Positions 8,256-17,123 of a DNA stretch of 44,570 bases are shown here, in pieces (positions within the stretch are counted from its first letter, which is position 1; every line of letters begins with the position of its first letter). The notes beneath the pieces are model-generated. The model saw nothing but the letters and a program-made list of their open reading frames with translations, was not told the DNA's origin and did not search any database. Source of the stretch: Desulfobulbaceae bacterium (lineage in GTDB: Bacteria > Desulfobacterota > Desulfobulbia > Desulfobulbales > Desulfobulbaceae); the NCBI GenBank assembly GCA_015484845.1, contig WFUT01000126.1, positions 1 to 44,570 of the forward strand, written 5' to 3'. A program made the position numbers and the translations under genes.

Positions 8256-8812
8256 GGCGCCGCGCCGTCATAGACCGGCTCGTATGCCGCCGGCTGCAGG
8301 GTCCAGCGCGCCCCGTAGACATGGACACGGCGGGTGGGCAGGTTACGGTGGTATACCTGGCCGCCCGCGTGCAGCCAGGCCAGGATACCACCCTCCAGGT
8401 TCTGCAGGCGGTTGAACCGGTCACTGTATCGCTGGACGAACTTGCCGCTCCGGTAGCCCACGGTGCAGTAGGCAACCAGGGGCCGATCGGCAAAACGCTC
8501 CGGGTCGGCCAGCAGTTCCTCGCCGGTGATGGCGCCGGGCAGCATGGAGACCTCCTGTTCGGCCGCATCGCGGATATCGACAAACACCACCAGGCCGCCG
8601 GCGGTGAGCTCCAGGGCCGCGTCGGCCGATATCTCGGCAATACCGGGAAAGGCGCGCCGGTAGCGGGCATACATCCGCATCACCTGCTGCAGCCTGCAGC
8701 GGTCCGATGTGCGCAGGGACAGGAGAAAACCCTCCGCCCCCTCCCGCAAACCGGCACCGCCTGTTTCAGCCGGCCACACCAGCCGCCAGATTCTTTGAAA
8801 AATTGATCGCAT
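8243..8812 (-). CDS. Rhodanese-like domain protein
   Basis: 189 aa. A rhodanese domain occupies about residues 60-155: VVFVDIRDAAEQEVSMLPGA is the standard second-strand region, and the loop CTVGYRS carries the sulfur-accepting Cys116. Rhodaneses move sulfane sulfur; the acceptor here is unknown. The first ~55 residues are basic and amphipathic without a clear signal peptide, so the protein is probably cytoplasmic or membrane-associated. The ATG at 8812 is preceded by GGGAAGG. It is divergent from the DsbD-like gene. Confidence 0.82.
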   Translation of the reverse strand: MRSIFQRIWRLVWPAETGGAGLREGAEGFLLSLRTSDRCRLQQVMRMYARYRRAFPGIAEISADAALELTAGGLVVFVDIRDAAEQEVSMLPGAITGEELLADPERFADRPLVAYCTVGYRSGKFVQRYSDRFNRLQNLEGGILAWLHAGGQVYHRNLPTRRVHVYGARWTLQPAAYEPVYDGAAPQKV

Positions 8813-9000
8813 GCCTTCCCGGAAAACAGCAGCCAGGGGACAGAAGCCGGATCAGCTTCCGCCTGCGGCGGAATTACCGGGGACGGATCCCCCCCTTCCC
8901 TGTTTTCATTGTGTGTTATGCCCGGCGCCGGCAATGACGGCCCCGGCGCAAGGGCGCGGGGCTCCCGGGATCAAACCGCAGGGCGGTGCCCTTTTTTCAC

Positions 9001-9028
9001 TTTACATCCTCCCACCAGGTGGTATATT
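9001..9028 (+). promoter_or_regulatory. Candidate promoter for the DsbD-like/TlpA-like pair
   Basis: TTTACA (9001-9006), 16-bp spacer, TATATT (9023-9028), 35 bases before the start codon. This is the best -35/-10 match in the 250-base gap between the divergent rhodanese and DsbD-like genes; nothing else in that gap is recognised. Confidence 0.4.
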
Positions 9029-9062
9029 AATTTCCGCTGTCGTATTTTGCAACAAGGTAACC

Positions 9063-9761
9063 ATGGAACATTTCATCAGCCAGCTGAGCACCTACCTGCA
9101 GAGTTCCCTGCTGCTTGCCTTCACGGCCGCCTTTCTCGGTGGTCTCCTTGCCAGCATGACACCCTGTGTCTATCCCATGATCCCCATCACCGTGGGCATT
9201 GTCGGCAAGTCCAATATCGGTGGCTCCAAGTTGCGGGCCTTTGTTCTCTCCCTGTCCTATGTCACCGGCATTGCCATAACCTATGCCGCCCTGGGCATCT
9301 TTGCCGCGGCAACTGGCCAGTTCTTTGGTGCCATCAACACCAATCCATGGATCCTGCTCGTCATCGCCAACATCATCCTCCTGCTCGGCCTGGGCATGCT
9401 CGACGTCTTCCACCTCCCCTCGTTTGCGCCGCAGCTCACGACAAGGATCAGCGGAATTCCGGGCATCTTCGTCCTCGGCCTGACCTCCGGCCTCATCGCC
9501 GGGCCCTGCACGGCCCCTGTTCTCGGCGTTCTCCTGACCTATGTCGCCACCACCCGCAACATGATCCTTGGCGGCTCGCTGCTCTTTGTCTTTGCCTTTG
9601 GCATGGGAGCCATCCTGCTGGCCGTCGGGACCTTCACCGGGCTCATGGCCGCCATTCCCCGCTCGGGCGAGTGGATGAACAGGATCAAGAAACTGCTGGC
9701 CTTCTTCATGATCGGCCTGGCCGAATATTTCCTGATCAAGGCCGGCATGATGTTCCTCTAG
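9063..9761 (+). CDS. CcdA/DsbD-like transmembrane thiol-disulfide reductase
   Basis: 232 aa with about six hydrophobic helices. It carries the paired redox cysteines of the DsbD beta/CcdA family: C35 in LASMTPCVYPMIP and C149 in IAGPCTAPVLG. Such proteins pass electrons from cytoplasmic thioredoxin across the inner membrane to periplasmic thiol proteins. The ATG at 9063 follows AAGG and starts just before the first helix. A TlpA-like thioredoxin follows 135 bases later on the same strand and is the likely electron acceptor. No periplasmic DsbD alpha or gamma domains are fused to it. Confidence 0.9.
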   Translation: MEHFISQLSTYLQSSLLLAFTAAFLGGLLASMTPCVYPMIPITVGIVGKSNIGGSKLRAFVLSLSYVTGIAITYAALGIFAAATGQFFGAINTNPWILLVIANIILLLGLGMLDVFHLPSFAPQLTTRISGIPGIFVLGLTSGLIAGPCTAPVLGVLLTYVATTRNMILGGSLLFVFAFGMGAILLAVGTFTGLMAAIPRSGEWMNRIKKLLAFFMIGLAEYFLIKAGMMFL

Positions 9762-9896
9762 CTTTTCATGCCCACTTCAAGGGCACCAACAAACCACGAA
9801 ACGGAAAACGGAGAGACCTGCCCGCCGTTACCGCCGCAAGCAGCGGAAACGGGCCCGGCCTTGCCGGTTCCTGTTTTCAGCCAATGGAGTCAGACA

Positions 9897-10391
9897 ATGT
9901 CCAGAAAACAACTCGTCATCCTCACCCTGCTGCTCTTCCTCCTTCTTCCCTCCCTGGCCCTGGCCCTGGGCCGGGGACAGAAGGTCAGCCTCTTTTCCGG
10001 CCGCGACCTGAACGGCAAGACCATCGACATGAGCCGGCTGATCGGCAAGAAGCCGGTTATGCTCGTCTTCTGGGCCTCCTGGTGTCCCTCCTGCAGGGAG
10101 GAGGTGCCCAAGATCAACCAACTCTACAAAAAGTATCACAAGGAGGGCATGGCGTTCATCGGCATCAACGTGGGCTACAATGATTCCGTGGCCAGGGCGC
10201 AGGCCTTTGTCAAAAAGACCGGCATGGCCTTTCCGGTGATCTTTGACGAGCGGGGCAAGATCACGAGGATGTTCGCTGTCCAGGGAGTGCCCACCGTCTT
10301 TGTCGCCGATCGTAACGGTGTGATCCGGTACAAGAATTACGGCCTGCCCACCATGAGCGACCAGGACTTCCAGAAGCTGCTTGCCAACTGA
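9897..10391 (+). CDS. TlpA/ResA-like periplasmic thioredoxin
   Basis: 164 aa. Residues 1-24 form a signal peptide or anchor (MSRKQLVILTLLLFLLLPSLALA). The thioredoxin fold follows with the redox motif WCPSC at 62-66 (C63, C66) and the cis-proline segment GVPTVFVAD. The start at 9897 has a GGAG site upstream and begins the signal sequence; an upstream in-frame ATG would add an uncharacteristic tail. It probably works with the preceding DsbD-like membrane reductase, for example in cytochrome c maturation or repair of oxidised periplasmic cysteines (inference). Confidence 0.88.
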   Translation: MSRKQLVILTLLLFLLLPSLALALGRGQKVSLFSGRDLNGKTIDMSRLIGKKPVMLVFWASWCPSCREEVPKINQLYKKYHKEGMAFIGINVGYNDSVARAQAFVKKTGMAFPVIFDERGKITRMFAVQGVPTVFVADRNGVIRYKNYGLPTMSDQDFQKLLAN

Positions 10392-10398
10392 CCCCGGC

Positions 10399-12267
10399 TC
10401 ACCGGCGGAGCAGGGTGGTCTCGACCTGCTCCGCCCAGCCGGCAAAGACCTCCACCCGGTTTCGTCCCCTGGCCTTTGCCCGGTAGAGCGCCGCATCCGC
10501 CGCGGCAACGATGTCCACGGCCGTGTCCGCATGGCGGGGAAAACAGGCCAGGCCTATGCTGATGGTCCTGTGGAAGGGCGGAATGCTGCCGATCTCGAAG
10601 CTGTGCTCCGCCACGCTGCGCCGGATGCGCTCGGCGATCCTGACCGCGTCTGCCTGGCTCTCTCCCTTGAGCAGGACCACGAACTCCTCGCCCCCGTAGC
10701 GGCAGGGTATGTCGCCGTGCCGGATATTCTCCCGCACCAGGTCGGCGATACGGACCAGCACCCGGTCCCCCACCGGGTGGCCATGGGTGTCGTTGACCTC
10801 CTTGAAATGATCCAGGTCCAGGATCATGACGCAGAATCCTGTCTCGCCTTCATGGAAGTGGTCAACGTACTCGTCGATCTTGAGATTGAAGTAGCGCTTG
10901 GTGTAGAGCGAGGTGAGGCCGTCGGTCACGGCCATGGAATAGAGCCTGGCATTGGCGAACGAGATGGTGATGTGGTGGGCCAGGACCGGCACGATCTTTC
11001 TCTCGGCCATGGTGAAGACCGCTCCCCCTGCCTTGGTCACGCAGGCCAGCCCCATCTGCATGCCCTTGAGCTGGATGGGCACCAGCAACCGCCCGCCCCG
11101 GCGGGAAAAGACCGGCTGCGTATAGCCGTGGTGCACCAGCTTCTCGATCTCTTCCCTCTTCAAATCACCCTGCGGCTCCCCGCCTGACGCCAGGTCATAG
11201 ATGAAGTGGTAGTGGCGCTGGTCCGACTTCCGGGTATGGACGACCTCGAAGAGCCCTTCCTTGCTTTCCTGCAGCAGGACGAGGGTGACCGTGGCCGCGT
11301 CGAGCACCCTGCAGAGGAGGTCGACGACCACCTCCTTGAGGATCTTCCGTTCAATGGTCTGGCCCAGGGCCTCGGCAATGGTGTAATGGGTCTCCACCTC
11401 TGCCTTCTTTCTGCTCACCTCGACCACGTAGCGGCCAATGGTCCGGCTCATGACATTGAAGCAGGTGGCCATATCCTCGATCTCGCCGCCGCAGCGGACA
11501 TCGACCCAGTGATCGAAACGCCCCTTGGCGATCTGGGTGAAGCCCTCCAGCAGCCTGTCCAGGGGCCTGGTGAGAAACCGGGTGATGATGAGATGGAGCA
11601 GGAAGAAACCGAGCAGGAAGCCGGCAATGCCGGATAGAACAATCCGGCGCGACATGGCGGAGATCAGCCTGTTCAGCTCGGCAAGGGACGAGTCGATGAC
11701 CAGGATGCCGACCATCTTCTCCTCCGCGGCATGGCAGCCGTAGCAGGCCGGCTCATTGGCGATGACCGTTACCGTGCGGAGGAACTCCCCCTCCCGGTTG
11801 TCCGTCACCACCGCTGTCCTGGCCGGGGAGGCGCGGCTATCCCGGTGGCAGACGCGGCAGCTCTCTTCCCTGTCCTTGTCCAGGGTGCGGCCGACCTGGG
11901 CGGGGTCGCTGCTCATGACCACCTCGCCCCGGTTGTTCATGACGTTGATCAGCGAGAAGCCCTTGAGACGCAGCATCTTGCGGATCGTCTCCATGGTGGC
12001 CTCGCGGTCGTTGAGCAGCATGGAGGTCCGCAGTCCGGCCTCGATGAGCAGTCCTGTCTGCAGGGCGTGCCGGCTGGTCTGCTCGACAAGCCTGTCCCGC
12101 TGGTAGGTCCAGCTCACGTAGAGGACCATGCCCATGGAGAACAGGAAAACAATAAAGATGCCCCCGAGGATCCGCAACTTCAGCGAGCTGGTGCCTCTGC
12201 GCATGGCATCGGGGGGCGTGCGGGACAACCGGGTGAAATCCATCGATGAAAGGCCCCAGCGGAGCAT
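10399..12267 (-). CDS. Di-heme c sensor diguanylate cyclase (periplasmic CXXCH pair-HAMP-GGDEF)
   Basis: 622 aa from the ATG at 12267, chosen because GGAAGG precedes it and it lies downstream of the promoter. Order: TM1 ~31-53; periplasmic region with two heme c motifs, CRVCH (137-141) and CYGCH (175-179); TM2 ~208-230; HAMP ~230-283; a GAF-like region ~295-440; GGDEF with the intact active site GGEEF (525-529) and inhibitory-site RHGD (516-519), five residues before it. It should make cyclic di-GMP in response to a periplasmic redox or gas signal sensed by heme (inference). It is convergent with the TlpA-like gene. Confidence 0.9.
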   Translation of the reverse strand: MLRWGLSSMDFTRLSRTPPDAMRRGTSSLKLRILGGIFIVFLFSMGMVLYVSWTYQRDRLVEQTSRHALQTGLLIEAGLRTSMLLNDREATMETIRKMLRLKGFSLINVMNNRGEVVMSSDPAQVGRTLDKDREESCRVCHRDSRASPARTAVVTDNREGEFLRTVTVIANEPACYGCHAAEEKMVGILVIDSSLAELNRLISAMSRRIVLSGIAGFLLGFFLLHLIITRFLTRPLDRLLEGFTQIAKGRFDHWVDVRCGGEIEDMATCFNVMSRTIGRYVVEVSRKKAEVETHYTIAEALGQTIERKILKEVVVDLLCRVLDAATVTLVLLQESKEGLFEVVHTRKSDQRHYHFIYDLASGGEPQGDLKREEIEKLVHHGYTQPVFSRRGGRLLVPIQLKGMQMGLACVTKAGGAVFTMAERKIVPVLAHHITISFANARLYSMAVTDGLTSLYTKRYFNLKIDEYVDHFHEGETGFCVMILDLDHFKEVNDTHGHPVGDRVLVRIADLVRENIRHGDIPCRYGGEEFVVLLKGESQADAVRIAERIRRSVAEHSFEIGSIPPFHRTISIGLACFPRHADTAVDIVAAADAALYRAKARGRNRVEVFAGWAEQVETTLLRR

Positions 12268-12360
12268 GGTGCCTTCCGGCCGGACCGCTCTGTCACCTGG
12301 CCGGAAAACATTGGCCTGCAATACATTCTGGCGAGTGATCCCCAAGATCACCCTATAATA

Positions 12361-12388
12361 ATCATACGTGCCACGAAAGGGGCGTCAA
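12361..12388 (-). promoter_or_regulatory. Sigma-70-type promoter of the di-heme GGDEF gene
   Basis: Minus strand: TTGACG (12388-12383), 16-bp spacer, TATGAT (12366-12361). Transcription would begin near 12353, leaving a leader of about 85 bases. This argues for the start at 12267 over the GTG at 12351. Confidence 0.6.
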
Positions 12389-12409
12389 GGAAAAAGGGGC
12401 GGCAGACAG

Positions 12410-12445
12410 GGCGACCGGCCGGGTGGCGCCACCCGGCCGGTCGCC
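12410..12445. terminator. 16-bp hairpin directly after the TolC-like stop codon
   Basis: A perfect 16-bp stem with a four-base GCGC centre (arms 12410-12425 and 12430-12445) touches the stop codon of the outer-membrane efflux gene. The minus strand has T-rich sequence only about 17 bases later. The plus-strand side has a run of Ts inside the stop region, but no gene points that way. Probably the efflux operon's 3' end, or an mRNA-stabilising hairpin. Confidence 0.55.
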
Positions 12446-13828
12446 TTATTTTTTGCGGAACGGGGCCAGGTTCTGACCCGTGGCCGCCAGCAGCCGCTGG
12501 CGGGCGAGGTGGTAGGAGACCAGGGCCTGGGCCAGGCGGCCGTAGGTGGTGGTCAGGTCGCGCTGGGCCTCGTTGAGACGGACCAGGGAGGTCTCGCCGG
12601 CCTCGTACTCGTTCTTGGCAAGGTCCCTGTTCTCCTCGACCAGGGTCACGCTCTGCCGCTGCAGCACCACCTGCTCCCGGGCCGCGGCCAGATGGGCCAG
12701 GGCCTGGCGGACCTGGGAGGCGACCTGGTTGCGCAGGCTGTCCATGGTGTAGACGGCCTCCCGCCTCTTCTGCTTTGCCTCGAAGAGCCGCGCCCGGTCG
12801 GCGCCGCCGGAAAAGAGGTTCCAGGCCACGTTCAGGGAGATCGTGTCGCCGAAGTCCTCGCCGCTCAGGGTGAAATCGCCCTGCCGGGTGCCGTTGTAGA
12901 CGCCGGCAAGCTGGATCCTCGGGTAGAATGATGCCCGGGCCTCGCCGGTGGCCGCCTCGGCCGCCCTGAGCTGCATCTCGACCCTGCGCACGTCGGGCCG
13001 GGTCTGCAGGGCGAGCTTGATCAGGGCATCGGCGTCCACGTGCGGATCCCTGGCATCGAAGTCCTTGTCCAGGGGCGCCAGTTTCACGTTCGCGGGCAGG
13101 ACCGCGTCCGGAATGCCGAGCAGGCCCGCCAGGCCGTAGCCGGCTGCCTCGAACTCCCTCTTGCCCAGCATCAGGGCCGTCCGGGCCGAGTTGAGCTGGA
13201 CCTTGATATTGAGCACATCGCCCCAGGCCCCGGCCCCGACATCGTAACGGTTCTGCGCATCCTCCAGCTGCCGGAGGTAGAACTTTTCATCGGCCCGGGC
13301 GATATCGACCTTGGTCTGGGCCAGCTGGGCATTGAAAAAGGCCTCGGCCACCGCGGAGACGAGCTGTCGCTGCGCGTCCAGGCGGGCGGCCTCCTGGCTC
13401 TTTTCCCCGAACTCGGCCTGCTGCTGGCTGAAGGAGCGGTAGAAGCCGTCAAACAGGACCCAGGTCGCCTGCAGGCTGGCCGCGCTCTGGTCATAGATGC
13501 GATCCGTCGACTGGCCGGAGATGGAGGGAAAAAACTGGGCCACGGCATAGGCGCTGTCCGAGCGGCGCACCCGGCTGCCGGTGGCGCTCAGGTCGATACT
13601 CGGCCACCAGGCGGCAACGGCCTGGCGCACCCGGGCGCGGGCCTGCTCGATCCTGGCCTGGGCCGCGGCCATGTCCGGGTTGCTCTGCAGGGCCATGCGC
13701 TGGGCGGTCTCCAGGTCCAGTTCCCTGACCGAGGCGAGGTCCGGCGGCGACACCCTGGCCTCGTCCCCGGCCCGGGCAGTGGCAATCGTGCAGCAGATGA
13801 GCAGCAGGACCGTGATGCAGTACTTCAT
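12446..13828 (-). CDS. TolC-family outer-membrane efflux protein
   Basis: 460 aa. The start at 13828 follows GGAGGAG and gives the signal peptide MKYCITVLLLICCTIATARA. Two long alpha-helical repeats of the OEP (TolC) family follow: LDLETAQRMALQSNPDMAAAQARIEQARARV opens the first, and ARDPHVDADALIKLALQTRPDVRRVEMQLRAAEAA opens the second. It is the outer-membrane channel of a tripartite pump and lies 97 bases after the RND pump gene in the marR-adaptor-pump-channel operon. Confidence 0.92.
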   Translation of the reverse strand: MKYCITVLLLICCTIATARAGDEARVSPPDLASVRELDLETAQRMALQSNPDMAAAQARIEQARARVRQAVAAWWPSIDLSATGSRVRRSDSAYAVAQFFPSISGQSTDRIYDQSAASLQATWVLFDGFYRSFSQQQAEFGEKSQEAARLDAQRQLVSAVAEAFFNAQLAQTKVDIARADEKFYLRQLEDAQNRYDVGAGAWGDVLNIKVQLNSARTALMLGKREFEAAGYGLAGLLGIPDAVLPANVKLAPLDKDFDARDPHVDADALIKLALQTRPDVRRVEMQLRAAEAATGEARASFYPRIQLAGVYNGTRQGDFTLSGEDFGDTISLNVAWNLFSGGADRARLFEAKQKRREAVYTMDSLRNQVASQVRQALAHLAAAREQVVLQRQSVTLVEENRDLAKNEYEAGETSLVRLNEAQRDLTTTYGRLAQALVSYHLARQRLLAATGQNLAPFRKK

Positions 13829-13925
13829 GGGACTCCTCCGTAATGCCTCTGGCGTCTGTTTTCGGTTAAACCGCTCTGGCGCCCTGACCGCTACTGTTAC
13901 TACGTTCTGTTGATTTTCCCAACCC

Positions 13926-16900
13926 CTAACCTTGCATCCGGTCCCGGCGCCGGAGCGAGGCCGGCTCCACATCCTCCCTGGCCGGCCAGGCGCCGGTGGC
14001 CAGGCGGGCCAGGGCCCGGCGCAGGTCATTGACGATCACCAGCAGGCTGGGGATGAGCAGCAGGGTGAGCACGGTGGCAAAGGCGACGCCCGCCGCCAGC
14101 GACAGGGCCATGGGAATCAGGAACCGGGCCTGCATGTCGGTCTCCATGATCAGGGGCGCCAGGCCGCCGACAGTGGAGATCGAGGTCAGGAAGATGGCCC
14201 GGAACCGGCGCACGCCCCCCTCCCTGACCGCGGTGAACAGGTCCATGCCCCCGGCCAGGTTCTCGTTGACCCGTTCGATGAGCACGATGGCGTCGTTGAC
14301 CACCACGCCGGTCAGGGCCACCATGCCGAACATGGACATCATGGACAGGCTGTAGCCGAGCAGCAGGTGGCCGATGACCGCGCCGATGATGCCAAAGGGT
14401 ATGGTGACCAGGATCACCAGGGGCTGGACATAGGAGCGGAAGACCGTGGCGATGATCACGAAGATCGCGACCACGGCCAGGGGGAAGCCCGTCTTCAGGC
14501 TGGCTATCGACTCCCGCATGTTCTTCTTCGAGCCCTGCAGGGCGACCAGCAGGCCGGGATAACGCGCCTTGAGATCGGGAAAGAAACGGGACCTCAGCTC
14601 GGCGAAGATCTCGCCCGCATTGGCCTGGCGGGGATCGACCTCGGCGGTCACCGCGATGCGGCGCAGGCCATTGGTTCGGGTGATGGTGGAGTAGCCGGGG
14701 CCAGGGGTGATATCGGCCACTGACAGCAGCGGTACCTCGTGGCCGTCGGGCGTGCGCAGCCGCATCTGCTCAAAGTCGGAGAGACTGGCACGCTCCCCCC
14801 TGGTGAAACGGACCTTGACCCGGATGTTGTCCCGGCCGCGCTGCACCCGGAAGGCCTCGTCGCCGAACAGGGCCGCGTTGACCTGGCGGGCCAGGTCCTC
14901 CACGGTCAGGCCCAGGGTACGGGCCTCCGGCTTGAGGCGCAGCCGCAGCTCGTTCTTGCCCGGGCTGTAGTCCGAGCGCACCTGGAAGACCCCGGCAAAG
15001 GTCCTGAGCCTGTCTTCCAGTTCACGGGAGGCGGCCAGCAGTTCCTCCATCTTCCTGCCCTGCAGCCAGACCTCGATATCCGCGCCGGCGGGACCGGCCG
15101 AGAGGCCCTCGAAGGTGAGCGACCTGGCGCCGGCAATGGGTCCCACCTCCTTTTCCCAGGCAAAGAGCAGGTCATTGGAGTGGACGCCGCGCTCGGCCGA
15201 GTCGAGCAGGATGATCTGCACCGAGCCCAGGTTGGGCCCGGTGCGGCCCATGGTGCCGGAGAGGTTCTGGCCCAGGAGGACGAGCCGGTGCCGGATCATG
15301 GGCCGGCCGCTCCTGGTGGGGGTGCGGGCCGCCACCCGCTCGAAGGCGGCCTCGATGCGGGCCAGGGCCTTCCTAGTCACCGCGGGCGGGGTGCCCTCGG
15401 GAAACTCCACCGTGGAGGTGATCACGTAGCCGTCGATCTTGGGAAAGACCTGGAACTTGACCAGGCCGCCCCGCACCAGGCCCAGGGAGAGCAGGAGCAC
15501 CGCAATGGCCGTGCAGAGGGAGACGTAGCGCCATCGCAGCACCCGGTCCAGGAAACGGGCATAGGGGCCGGCCACGAACCGCTCCATGCCTTGCTGCGTT
15601 GCCCGCTGCAGGCCGGTGACCAGGCGCAGGAGCGGATTGCGGTAGAGCCGCGGCCGGTTCAGGTCCGGCAGGTGGCTGAGGTGGGCCGGCAGCAGGAACA
15701 GGCACTCGAGCAGGGAGATGAGCAGGCAGGAGATGACCACCGTGGGCAGGATGGCGATGAACTTGCCCATGATGCCGCCGACAAAGGCAAGGGGGATGAA
15801 GGCGACCACGGTGGTGATCACCGAGGCGATCACCGGCATGCCCACCTCCCGGACACCGTCCACGGCAGCCATGAGCGGCGGCTTGCCCATGCGCCGGTGC
15901 ACGTAGATGGACTCGCCCACCACGATGGCGTCATCGACCACGATACCCAGCACCATGATGAAGCCGAAGAGCGAGACCATGTTGATGGTGGCCCCCATGG
16001 TCCAGAGCACGAACAGGCCGCCGGCAAAGGCGATGGGTATACCGAGGCCGCCCCAGAAGGAGAGGCGCAGGTCGAGAAAGAGCCAGAGCAGGAAAAAGAC
16101 CAGGATCATGCCCATGGCGCCATTCCTGGTCAGCAGGTCGATGCGGGCGCGCAGGACGCGGGTGGAGTCGTAGAAATCGACCATCTTCAGGCCCGGCGGC
16201 AGGGTCTTCTGCCTGGCCTGGACGTAGCGGTCCACCTCGTTGGAGATCCTGAGGGCATCCTCTTCCGAGGTCCGGAAGACCATGACAAAGACCGAGGGCA
16301 CGCCGTCGATGGTGGCGGCCACCGGGTCCTCGGTGAAGCCGTCGCGGATCGTGGCCAGGCGGCCCAGGCGGACCAGTTCCCCGGATGGCGAGGCCAGGAC
16401 CACCACCTGCGCCAGTTCCTCGCCCGTGTACTTGCGGCCCACGGTTCGAACCCGGATCTCCTCGCCGCTGGTGCGGATGATGCCGCCGTGCAGGTTGAGG
16501 CTGGACCTGCGAATGGCCCGGGCCACCTGGGCAAAACTGATGCCATACTCGCGCAGCCGCTGCTCAGAGACCTCCACCGATATCTCGTAGTCCCTGCAGC
16601 CGAACACCTCCACCTGCGAAATACCGGGCAACTGCCGGATATCGTCCCGGGTGGACTCTGCCCAGGACTTGAGCTGCTTTTCACCGATCCTTCCGGAAAG
16701 GGCCAGCATCTTGACCGCGTGCCGCATCAGCACCTCGGTGATCACCGGCTTTTCCGCGTCCGGCGGAAAGGTGGAGATGGCGTCCACCCTGGCCTTGACA
16801 TCGTCCAGGACATGCCCCACGTCGTAGCCGTTCTGGACCTCGATGGTGGCGGTGGCCACGTTTTCCGCCGACTTGGTGGTGTACTCCTTGATCCCCTGCA

Positions 16901-17123
16901 CGCCCTCCAGGGCGTCCTCGATCTTCAGGGTGATGCCCTCTTCCACCTCCTCGGGGTCTGCGCCGGGGTAGGCCACCGAGATGGAGATCATGTCGGTGGA
17001 GAACTGGGGAAAGCTCTCGCGCAGCATGCTGGTCAGGGCCAGGCCGCCACCCATGAAGATCATGAGCAGCACGATGTTGGCGAACACCGTGTTTCCGGCA
17101 AAGGCGGCAAGGAGCTTTTTCAT
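13926..17123 (-). CDS. RND-family efflux pump, inner-membrane permease (AcrB-like)
   Basis: 1065 aa, full length for the family. TM1 is near residues 12-35 (TVFANIVLLMIFMGGGLAL). A first periplasmic porter region follows (YPGADPEEVEEGITLKIEDALEGVQGI is typical), then the TM block with GIVVDDAIVVGE, the second porter region, and the second block with TGVVVNDAIVLIERVNE. DD/ND residues in TM4 match the proton-relay region. It exports unknown hydrophobic compounds using proton motive force. The start forms an ATGA overlap with the adaptor gene. Confidence 0.95.
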   Translation of the reverse strand: MKKLLAAFAGNTVFANIVLLMIFMGGGLALTSMLRESFPQFSTDMISISVAYPGADPEEVEEGITLKIEDALEGVQGIKEYTTKSAENVATATIEVQNGYDVGHVLDDVKARVDAISTFPPDAEKPVITEVLMRHAVKMLALSGRIGEKQLKSWAESTRDDIRQLPGISQVEVFGCRDYEISVEVSEQRLREYGISFAQVARAIRRSSLNLHGGIIRTSGEEIRVRTVGRKYTGEELAQVVVLASPSGELVRLGRLATIRDGFTEDPVAATIDGVPSVFVMVFRTSEEDALRISNEVDRYVQARQKTLPPGLKMVDFYDSTRVLRARIDLLTRNGAMGMILVFFLLWLFLDLRLSFWGGLGIPIAFAGGLFVLWTMGATINMVSLFGFIMVLGIVVDDAIVVGESIYVHRRMGKPPLMAAVDGVREVGMPVIASVITTVVAFIPLAFVGGIMGKFIAILPTVVISCLLISLLECLFLLPAHLSHLPDLNRPRLYRNPLLRLVTGLQRATQQGMERFVAGPYARFLDRVLRWRYVSLCTAIAVLLLSLGLVRGGLVKFQVFPKIDGYVITSTVEFPEGTPPAVTRKALARIEAAFERVAARTPTRSGRPMIRHRLVLLGQNLSGTMGRTGPNLGSVQIILLDSAERGVHSNDLLFAWEKEVGPIAGARSLTFEGLSAGPAGADIEVWLQGRKMEELLAASRELEDRLRTFAGVFQVRSDYSPGKNELRLRLKPEARTLGLTVEDLARQVNAALFGDEAFRVQRGRDNIRVKVRFTRGERASLSDFEQMRLRTPDGHEVPLLSVADITPGPGYSTITRTNGLRRIAVTAEVDPRQANAGEIFAELRSRFFPDLKARYPGLLVALQGSKKNMRESIASLKTGFPLAVVAIFVIIATVFRSYVQPLVILVTIPFGIIGAVIGHLLLGYSLSMMSMFGMVALTGVVVNDAIVLIERVNENLAGGMDLFTAVREGGVRRFRAIFLTSISTVGGLAPLIMETDMQARFLIPMALSLAAGVAFATVLTLLLIPSLLVIVNDLRRALARLATGAWPAREDVEPASLRRRDRMQG

